From the IMG/VR virus record IMGVR_UViG_3300025543_000129, positions 1 through 30,998 of that record: a stretch of DNA of 30,998 nucleotides; one strand, 5' to 3'. Position 1 is the stretch's first letter. Every line of letters begins with the position of its first letter. The notes below the pieces were generated by a model. It was not told where the DNA came from. It saw only the letters and a program-made list of their open reading frames with translations, and did not search any database. A program made the translations under genes and the position numbers. Below are positions 1-8,538 of the stretch, piece by piece. This DNA is from a virus.

Positions 1-2
1 TA

Positions 3-413
3 TTTAAACACTATCTAGCATTTAATAAAATTAGAGATTACAAAACTCATTTAAATTCTATTTGGGTTAATGAAATGAAACAACACGAATATAATCCTGC
101 ACACATTCATAGAGGTATGTTATTTACTGGTTTATCTTCTGTTATGATTTTAAAACTACCATCAACCTATGGTAAAGAATACTCAGCAGGACATATACAA
201 CAGAATGGTAGACTACAAATATTAGGAGCAGCTAATGGTCAGTTTGCTAAGATAGATTATCAGCCACCAATGGACCTTAGAGACTTTTATATATTTCCAT
301 ATGATATGAGACACTGTGTATATCCTTTTAATGGAACTGATGAGACTAGACGAACACTAGCTGCAAACTGTGATGTAGATTTTGATCCGATTAGAAATAG
401 AGGTGCAGTGTAA
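3..413 (+). CDS. 2OG-Fe(II) oxygenase-like protein 1 (5' partial)
   Basis: The frame is open to the left window edge, so this is the C-terminal end of a longer protein; the ATG at 75 is internal, because the in-frame sequence before it continues the fold. It ends in a double-stranded beta-helix pattern: a YNPAHIHRG segment supplying candidate metal-binding histidines, a short hydrophobic strand (LSSVMILKLP), and a distal FPYDMRHCVYPF segment with the last histidine, followed by an ETRRTLAANCDVDF strand whose arginines could bind 2-oxoglutarate. This pattern resembles Pfam 2OG-FeII_Oxy_5-like proteins of marine phages. Its stop TAA shares one base with the ATG of the next gene (TAATG), so translation is probably coupled. 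It is first of a run of five oxygenase-fold genes. The substrate is unknown. Family assignment is by pattern only. Confidence 0.7.
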   Translation, partial: FKHYLAFNKIRDYKTHLNSIWVNEMKQHEYNPAHIHRGMLFTGLSSVMILKLPSTYGKEYSAGHIQQNGRLQILGAANGQFAKIDYQPPMDLRDFYIFPYDMRHCVYPFNGTDETRRTLAANCDVDFDPIRNRGAV

Positions 414-991
414 TGGACAAACAATATTACATAGATAACCACATTGGTTTATTTAAAAACTTTATGCCAAATCAATTGATAGATGATTATACAAATTATT
501 TTAATAAGTGTGAAGAACAAGGTGCAGTGTATCCAAGGCAAGTAGATGAAACGTTAGTATCTGATAATTCAATAGATACTATTAGAGATACCAATGTTCC
601 AATGACTTATAATAACAAACCTTTTATAGATATGTTTTTTAAAGATGTATACCCTCTGTATGTACAAAAATATTCCTACCTAAAAAAATTAGCTACACAT
701 AATATATTAGAAGTAAAAATTCAAAAAACTAAAGTAGGTGAAGGTTATCATATGTGGCATTGTGAAAATGCAGAGATGAAAGCTAGAAATAGAATACTAG
801 CTTTTAGTGTTTATCTTAATGATGTGACTGAAGGTGGAGAAACAGAATTTTTATATCAAAAATGTAGATTTAAACCTGAAAAAAATACTATGTTAGTTTG
901 GCCTGCACAGTTTACACACGTTCATAGAGGCAACCCTCCTCTATCAAATGACAAATATATAATAACGGGATGGGTAGAATACGGATATTAA
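413..991 (+). CDS. 2OG-Fe(II) oxygenase, prolyl-4-hydroxylase-like (2)
   Basis: A 192 aa protein of the 2OG-Fe(II) dioxygenase superfamily, close in pattern to phage prolyl-4-hydroxylase-like proteins (2OG-FeII_Oxy_3 type). Candidate metal ligands are His116 and Glu118 (H-C-E, an HxE variant of the usual HxD) and a distal histidine at 169 or 171 in the FTHVHRGNPP segment. Lys181 in KYIITGW occupies the usual 2-oxoglutarate-binding basic position. The strand ILAFSVYLND followed by GGETEF is typical of the family. The start overlaps the previous stop by one base. Such enzymes hydroxylate protein or small-molecule substrates using 2-oxoglutarate, O2 and iron; nothing here identifies the substrate. 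Confidence 0.85.
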   Translation: MDKQYYIDNHIGLFKNFMPNQLIDDYTNYFNKCEEQGAVYPRQVDETLVSDNSIDTIRDTNVPMTYNNKPFIDMFFKDVYPLYVQKYSYLKKLATHNILEVKIQKTKVGEGYHMWHCENAEMKARNRILAFSVYLNDVTEGGETEFLYQKCRFKPEKNTMLVWPAQFTHVHRGNPPLSNDKYIITGWVEYGY

Positions 992-992
992 T

Positions 993-1577
993 ATGATAAC
1001 AGAACCACGATGGCGATCTTTTATAGTTGAAACTACACAACCAATATTTACACCAGAACAATGTAAAATGATTATTCAAGCTGGACGTGCGGAACCTAGA
1101 AATGATGCGAGTGTTGGAAGTAATAAAGGTATTAAAGGTGGAGTCGTAGATACTAAAACTAGAACCTCACACATTAGTTGGATACCATTTAAAAAAATGG
1201 CGGACATGTATAAAGACATTGAACGTATTATGAAAACCACAAACGGTAATCATTTTGGTTTTGACGGAATGACAATAACTGAAATGGCACAATACACAGA
1301 ATATCCAGAAGGAGGATTCTATGACTGGCATGTAGATAATGATGTGAACATGCAACACGAACCACCTGTAAGAAAAATATCTATGACTTGTTTATTATCA
1401 CCAGAGAATGAATTTGAAGGTGGTGATTTAGAATTAATGGCTGAGGGTAAAGTTGCAAAAATAAAACAAGGACATGCTGTGTTCTTTGCATCATTTATTA
1501 GACACAGAGTTAAACCTGTAATACGTGGCAACAGAAAATCTTTGGTTATGTGGTTTGGAGGGACACCTTTTAAATGA
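993..1577 (+). CDS. 2OG-Fe(II) oxygenase, PKHD/P4Hc-like (3)
   Basis: A 194 aa protein with a textbook 2OG dioxygenase core: FYDWHVDND (His113, Asp115), the GGDLEL turn near residue 143, and FIRHRVKPVIRGNRKSLVMW with distal His171 and Arg181 for 2-oxoglutarate. Length and motif spacing match the single-domain PKHD-type/P4Hc enzymes of bacteria and phages. It starts one base after the previous stop region and overlaps the next start by 4 nt (ATGA), so it lies in the same transcription and translation unit. All catalytic residues are present, so it is probably active. The substrate is not evident. Confidence 0.88.
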   Translation: MITEPRWRSFIVETTQPIFTPEQCKMIIQAGRAEPRNDASVGSNKGIKGGVVDTKTRTSHISWIPFKKMADMYKDIERIMKTTNGNHFGFDGMTITEMAQYTEYPEGGFYDWHVDNDVNMQHEPPVRKISMTCLLSPENEFEGGDLELMAEGKVAKIKQGHAVFFASFIRHRVKPVIRGNRKSLVMWFGGTPFK

Positions 1578-2161
1578 TGATTAAAGCTGCATACTTTCCA
1601 ACTATTATATATGCTAAAGATGTTAATCTAGACAACAGACTTTTTGAAAAAGAAGTTCTTGCTTGGGCTGATAAAGATAAAGGAATCAAACGAACTAATA
1701 TGAATGGTTGGCATAGTCAAACTAATATGCATCAAATACCAGTGTTCAAACCATTAGTTGATGAATTATTTAAAATGCAAAGTGAAGTATTTCAAGAAGA
1801 ATGGTTAGATAGTGAACCTGTTATTGGAAATATGTGGGCCAACATCAATCCACCAGGTGGATATAACCGACCACACTTACATCCTAACTCTCATTTTAGT
1901 GGTGTGTATTATATTAAGGCACCTAAAAATTCTGGACAAATAGTATTTAACGAACCAAGAGCATCGGCACATATGGTTATGCCAAGAAGAAAAGAAGGAG
2001 AACCACCTTCACATCTATGGAGAGAGGTTCGTGTAGATCCATTAGAAGGTAGAATAGTTATATTTCCAGCATGGCTTTGGCATTGTGTTGAACCAAACTT
2101 AAGTAATGAAATAAGAATATCAGTATCGTTTAATTTTTTACAGAAAGGGTTTAATGTTTAG
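1574..2161 (+). CDS. 2OG-Fe(II) oxygenase, 2OG-FeII_Oxy_5 family (4)
   Basis: A 195 aa protein matching the PF13759/TIGR02466 type in pattern: a NINPPGGYNRPHLHPNSHFSG segment with His101 and His103, the YYIKAPKNSGQIVF strand followed by an EPR motif, and IVIFPAWLWHCVEPN with distal His170, followed by Arg181. An inserted loop of roughly 20 residues (about 128-150, basic, RRKEGEPP) lies between the strands. The reading frame begins ATGATG, so translation could start at 1574 or 1577; 1574 overlaps the previous stop by 4 nt. It overlaps the next gene by 8 nt. It is the clearest family member of the cluster; the biological substrate is unknown. Confidence 0.88.
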   Translation: MMIKAAYFPTIIYAKDVNLDNRLFEKEVLAWADKDKGIKRTNMNGWHSQTNMHQIPVFKPLVDELFKMQSEVFQEEWLDSEPVIGNMWANINPPGGYNRPHLHPNSHFSGVYYIKAPKNSGQIVFNEPRASAHMVMPRRKEGEPPSHLWREVRVDPLEGRIVIFPAWLWHCVEPNLSNEIRISVSFNFLQKGFNV

Positions 2162-2801
2162 AGATCACAAATATCAAGTAATTAAGAAAGCTTTGTCTTA
2201 CGACATGGCTAATTTTATACTTAACTATTTTTTACTTAAAAGAGATGCAACAAGATTTATGTATGAAAATAACATACATTCACAGTCCCCGATCCTTGGA
2301 ACATGGACTGATCAACAGATACCTAATACTTATTCTTGTTATGGTGACTTTGTAATGGATACATTACTAGTTAAGATGTTGCCTGTAATGAAACAACATA
2401 CAGGACTAGATCTAATACCTACTTACTCTTACGCTAGAGCATATAAAAAAGGTGATGAACTACGAAGACATAAAGATAGACCTAGTTGTGAAATATCTAC
2501 GACTCTAAACTTAGGTGGAGATCCTTGGCCTATATTTATCGACGGTACGGGGGCTGACAGCGTCATAGACGAGTATAAAAACATACATAAGCCCAACGCA
2601 CCCAAAGGCACAAAAGTCTTGCTTGAAGTAGGTGATATGTTAGTATATAGTGGCTGTGAACTCGAACATTGGCGAGAGCCTTTTGACGGGAACATTTGTG
2701 GCCAAGTATTTCTACATTATAATCATGTAAACGGCCCATTTGCTGATAAAAACAGATTTGACGGAAGACCTATGTTAGGTCTACCATCATTTGTAAAATA
2801 G
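2154..2801 (+). CDS. 2OG-Fe(II) oxygenase-like protein (5)
   Basis: A 215 aa protein with candidate ligands His106 and Asp108 in ELRRHKDRPSCEISTTLNL and distal His172 in CELEHWREPF, followed by the QVFLHY strand. This is a 2OG dioxygenase pattern common in marine phages, with an atypical 2-oxoglutarate-binding end: no Arg at the usual place in GNICGQVFLHY. The stretch 2521-2640 is 55/120 G+C, clearly above the surrounding AT-rich DNA, and uses codons such as GCC, CCC and GTC that neighbours avoid, hinting at a recombined patch. It is the last of five adjacent oxygenase-fold genes; the virion module follows after 17 bases. Confidence 0.78.
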   Translation: MFRDHKYQVIKKALSYDMANFILNYFLLKRDATRFMYENNIHSQSPILGTWTDQQIPNTYSCYGDFVMDTLLVKMLPVMKQHTGLDLIPTYSYARAYKKGDELRRHKDRPSCEISTTLNLGGDPWPIFIDGTGADSVIDEYKNIHKPNAPKGTKVLLEVGDMLVYSGCELEHWREPFDGNICGQVFLHYNHVNGPFADKNRFDGRPMLGLPSFVK

Positions 2802-2818
2802 TATTATAATGGAGCCAT

Positions 2819-4993
2819 ATGTTACAAAAGATAGGATTTCAACCTGGATTCAATAAACAGATTACAGAAACCACGGCCGAAGGACAATGGGTCGGAGGAG
2901 ATAATGTACGTTTTAGATATGGCACACCAGAGAAGATAGGTGGTTGGTCACAATTAGGTGAATCAAAACTTACAGGAGCTGCAAGGGCTCTGCATCACTT
3001 AGTTAATAGATCTGGTAACAAGTTCGCTATAATAGGTACAAATAGAGTTTTATATGCATATACTGGTGGTGTATTTTATGACATACATCCTATTAAATCT
3101 ACAACAACTCTTTCTAATGCATTTAGCACGACGAATGGATCAGCAACAGTTACTATAACTTTTAGCACAGATCACAATATTCAAGAAAACGATATTATTC
3201 TTTTAGATAATTTTACGACAATTACTAATTCAAATTATTCAGCATCAGATTTTGATGATAAAAAATTTATGGTGACATCTGTGCCAACAGCAACTACCCT
3301 AACTATTACTATGCCCTCTAATGAAACAGGTTCAGGTGCAACAACATCGGGTGGTATTAGAGTTCAACATTATTATCCAGTAGGACCTGCAGAACAATTA
3401 CCTGGTTTTGGTTGGGGACTAGCTTCTTGGGGTGGAACAGTAACAGGTGAAGCAACCACTACTTTAAATGGTGGTATCAATGCTGTTACAACTACTATTG
3501 TATTAACAGATGCATCTTTGTTTCCAACTTCAGGAACAAACTTTATTCAAATAGGATCAGAAGAAATTTCATACACAGGTATAAGTAGCAACACTTTAAC
3601 AGGTGTTACAAGAGGAGTTAGAAATACAACAGCTGCAACACATTCTAATGGTGCGACCGTACTTAATAGTTCTGATTACATTGCATGGGGTGAAGCTGCA
3701 TCAGGAGATTTAGTTGTAGATCCTGGTTTATGGTCTATTGATAATTTTGGTGATAAAGTAATTGCACTAATTCATAATGCACAAGTATTTGAATGGGACT
3801 CAAATGCAACAAATGCTGTAACTAATAGAGCAACTATTATATCAGGTGCACCAACAGCATCTAGAGATATGTTAGTCTCTACACCTGACCGTCATTTAGT
3901 ATTCTTTGGAACAGAAACAACGATTGGAACACCTTCTACACAAGATGAAATGTTTATTAGATTTTCTAACCAAGAAGATATTAATACTTATCAACCAACA
4001 GCAGTTAATACTGCAGGCACACAAAGACTAGCTGACGGGTCTAAAATTGTAGGTGCTGTTAGAGGTAGGGATGCAATCTATGTTTGGACAGATACATCTT
4101 TATTTACTATGAGATTTATTGGTCAACCATTTACTTTTGGTTTTCAACAAGTAGGAACGAACTGCGGATTGATTGGACAGAATGCTGCATTAGAAGTTGA
4201 TGGAGCTGCATATTGGTTTTCAGAAAATGGTTTTTTTAAATATTCTGGTAATCTAGAAACTATGAAATGTTTAGTAGAAGATTTTGTATTTAATGATTTA
4301 AATACAACAGCCAATCAATTAATTAATGTCGGACTAAATAATTTGTTTGGTGAGATTACTTGGTTTTATTGCACTGAAAGTTCAACTGTTATTAATAGAT
4401 GTGTAACATATAACTATTTAGATTCTACTCCTCAAAGACCTGTGTGGACAACAGGAACTTTAGCAAGAGGTGCATGGCAAGATTCGTCTGTATTTGGTCT
4501 ACCTCATGCAACTAGTTTCACTGCAGACGATGATGCATCATTTGATGTAGTGGGTAATACTGAAGGAAGCACAATATACTTTGAACACGAAAAAGGAACT
4601 GATGAAGCATTAGCTAATGGCATAAATGTAATTACATCTAATATTGAATCTGGAGATTTTGATATTACTCAAGCAAGATCTAGACAAGGACAAATGACAG
4701 GTGTTTCTGATTTTAGAGGAGACGGAGAATATTTAATGAAAATACGAAGATTTGTACCAGATTTTTTATCTCAAACAGGTAATACTCAAGTAACACTACA
4801 ATTAAAGAATTACCCTAATAGTTCTCAAGCAAGTTCTCCACTAGGGCCATTTACAATTACTTCATCTACTGATAAGGTAGATACTCGTGCAAGAGCAAGA
4901 GCCATATCTTTAAAGGTAGCTAATACAGCTGTTAATCAAAGTTGGAAACTTGGCACGTTCAGATTAGATACACAACCAGATGGTAGAAGATAA
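2819..4993 (+). CDS. large beta-rich virion protein (tail/connector, stabilisation-like)
   Basis: A 724 aa protein, Thr/Ser/Asn-rich and predicted almost all beta. The N-terminus (QPGFNKQITET... W..GD.VRFRYGTPEKIGGW, residues 8-43) is a pattern I know from marine podovirus virion proteins and recalls P22 gp10-type DNA-stabilisation/tail proteins. Two beta modules seem inserted: residues about 100-182, and about 213-283 with the FPTSGTNFIQIGSEEISYTG...LTGVTRG pattern that recurs in many marine phage structural proteins. The remainder reads as repeated short strands, as in a propeller. A GGAG at 2811-2814 precedes the ATG by 4 bases. The stop overlaps the next ATG (TAATG). A role at the head-tail interface or tail nozzle is inference from position and similarity. 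Confidence 0.7.
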   Translation: MLQKIGFQPGFNKQITETTAEGQWVGGDNVRFRYGTPEKIGGWSQLGESKLTGAARALHHLVNRSGNKFAIIGTNRVLYAYTGGVFYDIHPIKSTTTLSNAFSTTNGSATVTITFSTDHNIQENDIILLDNFTTITNSNYSASDFDDKKFMVTSVPTATTLTITMPSNETGSGATTSGGIRVQHYYPVGPAEQLPGFGWGLASWGGTVTGEATTTLNGGINAVTTTIVLTDASLFPTSGTNFIQIGSEEISYTGISSNTLTGVTRGVRNTTAATHSNGATVLNSSDYIAWGEAASGDLVVDPGLWSIDNFGDKVIALIHNAQVFEWDSNATNAVTNRATIISGAPTASRDMLVSTPDRHLVFFGTETTIGTPSTQDEMFIRFSNQEDINTYQPTAVNTAGTQRLADGSKIVGAVRGRDAIYVWTDTSLFTMRFIGQPFTFGFQQVGTNCGLIGQNAALEVDGAAYWFSENGFFKYSGNLETMKCLVEDFVFNDLNTTANQLINVGLNNLFGEITWFYCTESSTVINRCVTYNYLDSTPQRPVWTTGTLARGAWQDSSVFGLPHATSFTADDDASFDVVGNTEGSTIYFEHEKGTDEALANGINVITSNIESGDFDITQARSRQGQMTGVSDFRGDGEYLMKIRRFVPDFLSQTGNTQVTLQLKNYPNSSQASSPLGPFTITSSTDKVDTRARARAISLKVANTAVNQSWKLGTFRLDTQPDGRR

Positions 4994-5844
4994 TGATAGA
5001 TAAAGGTTTATATAAAGATCAAAGATTAACTGAAAAAGAAAAAAATAAAATTAAACCTGTAAAACAAGGTGGTGGAATGAACTATCTTGGTAAACAAGAA
5101 ACTGTGACTGTTCCTAAAAAATGGTTATCAGATCCAGATCACGTTGTAGCTGAATTAGCTTACATTACTCCAAGAGAACAAAAAATTTTATTAGATGCAA
5201 ATATATATGGGTCATTAAAAGGAAAACCTAACACAGGTCCTGGTGGTATCATGTCATTACAAGGTGATCTTGGTGGTTATGATGCAAGTCCAGGTGGACC
5301 AAATGATCGTGGAAATAGAGTTGGTGATACCGATAAAAATAAACAAAGAGCTTCTGATATTATGACTGGTAAAGTTAATGTAACTTCACCAACAGGTATT
5401 ACAGAAGGATATAGAGGACCTGATCCAACAGGTAGAACAGGCCCAGATGGATTAGGAGATTTTGTTTATGAGCCTAGCGCTTTTCAAAAAGCTGTAGACT
5501 TTTATAATAAACTTCCAACTCCTTTAAATTTAGCAAAAAAATTTGCTAGTAAATTTGGTCCTATAAATAATTTAGATTTCTATAATGAAAAAGTTGTACC
5601 TGCAGGTAAAACAAATTTAAATTATGATGATTATATGTCAGCTAGAATGGCAGGTAAAATAGATGCTTATGGTAATGAAATCAATAATAGAGGAGGCGGA
5701 GATGGAGCAAGAAATAATCTAGGTATAATGGAAGTAAGCAACGTAACTCCTATTGCAGAAGATGAAAATGAAGAAACTGCAAAAAACTATGATTTTAATT
5801 ATGGTACTGCAAGCAACCCAATTTTTTATAGTGATTTAGTATAA
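4993..5844 (+). CDS. conserved virion-module protein, glycine-rich, unknown function
   Basis: A 283 aa hydrophilic protein with no enzyme motif visible. An ordered segment (about residues 35-72, VTVPKKWLSDPDHVVAELAY...REQKILLDANIYGSLKG) resembles proteins of uncultured marine phages. It is followed by glycine-rich linker sequence containing GGIMSLQGDLGG, a short tag also seen in altered form in the 664 aa protein downstream. The C-terminal third is Asn/Gly-rich and probably disordered. Its start and stop each share one base with the neighbouring genes (TAATG junctions), tying it into the structural operon. A virion or scaffold-like role is inferred from context only. Confidence 0.6.
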   Translation: MIDKGLYKDQRLTEKEKNKIKPVKQGGGMNYLGKQETVTVPKKWLSDPDHVVAELAYITPREQKILLDANIYGSLKGKPNTGPGGIMSLQGDLGGYDASPGGPNDRGNRVGDTDKNKQRASDIMTGKVNVTSPTGITEGYRGPDPTGRTGPDGLGDFVYEPSAFQKAVDFYNKLPTPLNLAKKFASKFGPINNLDFYNEKVVPAGKTNLNYDDYMSARMAGKIDAYGNEINNRGGGDGARNNLGIMEVSNVTPIAEDENEETAKNYDFNYGTASNPIFYSDLV

Positions 5845-6023
5845 TGGCAAAGATAACCGTAGTATTTACTAGACCTAATAAAGAATACAGACAACAAGAT
5901 GCTGATTCTTTAGTAAGAGATTTAGACGGATTAATTGAAAAATTAAACTCTACATTTCAACAAGATTTAAGGGATGAACAACAAAGATTTACTTGGTTCA
6001 TGAGTAGTGGAAATACAGCATAA
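5844..6023 (+). CDS. small conserved protein, 59 aa
   Basis: The protein begins MAKITVVFTRPNKEYRQQD and ends FTWFMSSGNTA. The middle (about residues 20-45) is a charged amphipathic helix, DSLVRDLDGLIEKLNSTFQQD. Both ends use TAATG stop-start overlaps, exactly filling the space between the two larger genes, which is strong support that it is translated. It sits among tail/virion genes. I recognise the type (FQQDLRDEQQRFTWF) from marine phage genomes but know no function. Confidence 0.7.
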   Translation: MAKITVVFTRPNKEYRQQDADSLVRDLDGLIEKLNSTFQQDLRDEQQRFTWFMSSGNTA

Positions 6024-6352
6024 TGGCAAATAGATACCAAAACGCAAACTTTGATTTAACTGCAACAACTGTCACAGATATTTATACTGTGCCATCTGAG
6101 TCTAGAGCCATCATACAAAATATACATGTAGCGAATGTTGGAGCAGGGAACACGGAAATAAAAGCTTTTATATATGATACCTCTGCAGGTAGAGCTTATC
6201 AATTTGCAGAGCATACTGTTAATGCAGGTAACTCTAAGTCTATATCTGATGGTACAATCATATTAGAAGAAAGTGACAAATTACAGTTACAAGCAGCCTC
6301 TGCTGATATATTTGAAGGCACTGTATCAATACTAGAATTTGACAGAACATAG
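6023..6352 (+). CDS. small beta-sandwich-like virion protein
   Basis: A 109 aa protein of alternating hydrophobic strands (YTVPSESRAIIQNIHVANV, TEIKAFIYDTS, KLQLQAASADIFEGTVSILEF). It has no cysteines or membrane segments and resembles small head/tail decoration or fibre-associated proteins that follow tail genes in marine phages. It starts through a TAATG overlap with the 59 aa gene. The following gene has its own strong AGGAGG site directly at the stop of this one, so expression of the two may be set separately. The function is inferred from context; the fold guess is weak. Confidence 0.6.
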   Translation: MANRYQNANFDLTATTVTDIYTVPSESRAIIQNIHVANVGAGNTEIKAFIYDTSAGRAYQFAEHTVNAGNSKSISDGTIILEESDKLQLQAASADIFEGTVSILEFDRT

Positions 6353-6360
6353 GAGGAAAA

Positions 6361-6531
6361 ATGCAAGTGTTAAAACCAGAAAAGATAATAGAAAAAATAA
6401 CTAACCTTAAGACAGGTGAAGAATATAAGGATGACAACGAATGGAAATCTAAAGGAGTACCTGAAGAAGATATTCGAAGAGATATAAAAGTCCTAATGCC
6501 AAGCCTTGATATTTTTGGAAAAACCAAATAG
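6361..6531 (+). CDS. small hydrophilic protein, 56 aa
   Basis: The ATG at 6361 is preceded by a near-perfect AGGAGG site (about 6352-6357), and the frame runs 56 codons to TAG. The product is charged (MQVLKPEKIIEKITNLKTGE at the start, DIRRDIKVLMPSLDIFGKTK at the end). The phrase KTGEEYKDDNEWKSKGVPEEDIRRDIKV reads like a small structured domain. It falls between two structural genes. No known function. The RBS and the exact fit in the gap make it a credible gene. Confidence 0.65.
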   Translation: MQVLKPEKIIEKITNLKTGEEYKDDNEWKSKGVPEEDIRRDIKVLMPSLDIFGKTK

Positions 6532-6543
6532 AATAGATAAACT

Positions 6544-8538
6544 ATGCCAATAACTAGATCACAAATCAGAAGACAATTAAGGAGACAAGGTGGGATTATG
6601 GATGTCACTCCAGGGACTATTGGTGGTGGTAACTATACTGGTATACCTATGGGTAGTAGAACAGGTTTTGGAATTTTAGATAAAGTAAAAGATACAGTAA
6701 GAAAAATTATACCTAATGAAATAGCAGATATTGCAGTCAAAGCAGCACCGTTCGTTGCACCTTTTAACCCTGCAGCGGCAGCAGCTATGGCAGGTATTGG
6801 CGGTTTTGATCAGACAGGTAGTATTGGTGGTTCATTAAAAAGTGCAGCACTAACATATGGTGGTGGACAACTAGCTAGATATGCAGGTGGTGCAGGATTT
6901 CAAGGTAACCCATTTACAGAAGGTGGTGCGTTCAGAGGTGGACTTGAAGGGTTTAAAGGAGGGTTTAGTTATCCTATAGGAACAAAGACAGGTTTCAAAC
7001 TTGGAAAAACTAGTCAACCTGTTACAGGTGTTCAAGAAGTTGCAACGCCAGATTCAGCAAAACTTGGAAAACAAATTGCTGATCAAAGTATAGTAAATAG
7101 ATCTAATATATTAGCTGGCCAACCTGTTCCTGGAGCAGATCCTGGAGTATTTGTAGAGCAAGCAGCATTTCCAGAAAAATTTATTCCTGTAGGTATGGGT
7201 GATACAGGTGTTATTGATACAACAATTACAGATGCTGTTGTAAAAGATTTTAGTCCAAAAACATTCTTGCAAGATATATTCTCAGGCGATCCTGCAAAAA
7301 TAGGAAATGCTCTTAAAGAAGGAGCTGCAAAAGCAGGAGATGCAATCTTTTATAAAGAAGGCCCAGGTGGCAAAAGGGTTTTAGACAAGACAGCTCTTCT
7401 TGCTGCAGGATCTTTTGGTCTTACTTATTTAGATGCTAAAAAAATAGCTGATGAAGCTGGTGTAGATTTAACTGTAGAAGAATATGACGAAGCCGCAAAA
7501 GAAGAAAAACAAAAAGAATATGAAGGTTATTTAAAGAATTTCTTTGGTGGTAGAAAAGAAGGCGGAAGAATAGGTTTTAAATTCGGTGAAAAAGTTGAAG
7601 ACAGCGAAGGTATTATGTCTATGCAAAAAGATGAAGAAGATGAAGATATGAAAATGGCAGGCATTACATTTAGTAAAGCAGAAAGAGCTTATTTATTTAA
7701 AAAACTTGGTAGCAGTGGCACATCGGGTAAAAGTAAATCAATGCCTAATTTATATTACATTTTAAATGATCCTGGATCTTATCCTGCTGATGCCAAAGTG
7801 TTAAAAGAAATTGCTATTATGGGTATGGGTAAAAAAGAAGGTGGCCGTATTGGTTTTGAAAATGGTGCCAATAAAGAGATAGCTATTAAAAATGCTATGG
7901 CAGAATTAAAAACAAAATTTCCAGAACTAAGTGATGAAAATTTATTTAACTTAGTTATGAATGGTTTTGGTGGTACTAGTAAAGAAAAAGAATTACCTAC
8001 ACCAAATATAACATTAGAAGAAGCTGAAAAAAGAAATCCAGCAATGTTTGTAGATACAACAACTTCAAATCCTATACCAGAAAACGCACCTAATATGGCT
8101 GCTGCTGAAATAGCTAAAGTTATTTTAGGTACTTCAGGAGATGATCAAGACATGACTTCTAGAAAATTTATCTTTGAAGAATATGTTATGCCTAAAAGAA
8201 ATGATTTAATGGAGAACTTTGGCTTGGATTTAAAAGAAGCTGATGATCTTATAAGAGAAGAAATGAATAAATATAAAAAACCTAAGATGGCTATGGGTGG
8301 AGAGATACCTGTTAGAGAAAATCAAGGTGGTGTAATGGAGCTAGATTACAGAGAAAATGGTGGTTTTGTACCAGTAGGTATTAAAGAAAAAGCTGACGAT
8401 GTGCCTGCAATGTTATCTAAAAATGAGTTCGTATTAACAGCTGATGCTGTTAGAGGTGTGGGTAACGGAAGTGTTGATAAAGGCGCAGAAAAGCTATATA
8501 ACTTTATGAAACAAGCAGAAAAAGTAGGACAAGCATAA
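6544..8538 (+). CDS. glycine-rich internal/virion protein with GGRIGF tags
   Basis: A 664 aa protein. The N-terminal part is Gly/Ala-rich with an apolar stretch near residues 65-88 (VKAAPFVAPFNPAAAAAMAG) and further GG-rich segments to about 145. The acidic/basic middle has two EGGRIGF tags (coded at 7558 and 7837) and an EGIMSMQ tag. The C-terminal region (about 590-655) carries NGGFVPVGIKEKADDVPAML followed by SKNEFVLTADAVRGVGNGS, a module I recognise as the conserved C-terminus of many phage virion-associated proteins. No enzymatic motif is seen. It overlaps the next gene by one base (TAATG). I infer an internal core/ejection or tail-assembly protein. Confidence 0.65.
   Translation: MPITRSQIRRQLRRQGGIMDVTPGTIGGGNYTGIPMGSRTGFGILDKVKDTVRKIIPNEIADIAVKAAPFVAPFNPAAAAAMAGIGGFDQTGSIGGSLKSAALTYGGGQLARYAGGAGFQGNPFTEGGAFRGGLEGFKGGFSYPIGTKTGFKLGKTSQPVTGVQEVATPDSAKLGKQIADQSIVNRSNILAGQPVPGADPGVFVEQAAFPEKFIPVGMGDTGVIDTTITDAVVKDFSPKTFLQDIFSGDPAKIGNALKEGAAKAGDAIFYKEGPGGKRVLDKTALLAAGSFGLTYLDAKKIADEAGVDLTVEEYDEAAKEEKQKEYEGYLKNFFGGRKEGGRIGFKFGEKVEDSEGIMSMQKDEEDEDMKMAGITFSKAERAYLFKKLGSSGTSGKSKSMPNLYYILNDPGSYPADAKVLKEIAIMGMGKKEGGRIGFENGANKEIAIKNAMAELKTKFPELSDENLFNLVMNGFGGTSKEKELPTPNITLEEAEKRNPAMFVDTTTSNPIPENAPNMAAAEIAKVILGTSGDDQDMTSRKFIFEEYVMPKRNDLMENFGLDLKEADDLIREEMNKYKKPKMAMGGEIPVRENQGGVMELDYRENGGFVPVGIKEKADDVPAMLSKNEFVLTADAVRGVGNGSVDKGAEKLYNFMKQAEKVGQA

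Noticed and set aside
75-413. Treating the first gene as a complete 112 aa protein starting at ATG 75.
   Set aside because: The frame is open upstream to the window edge and the domain needs the upstream part, so the gene is a 5'-truncated fragment.
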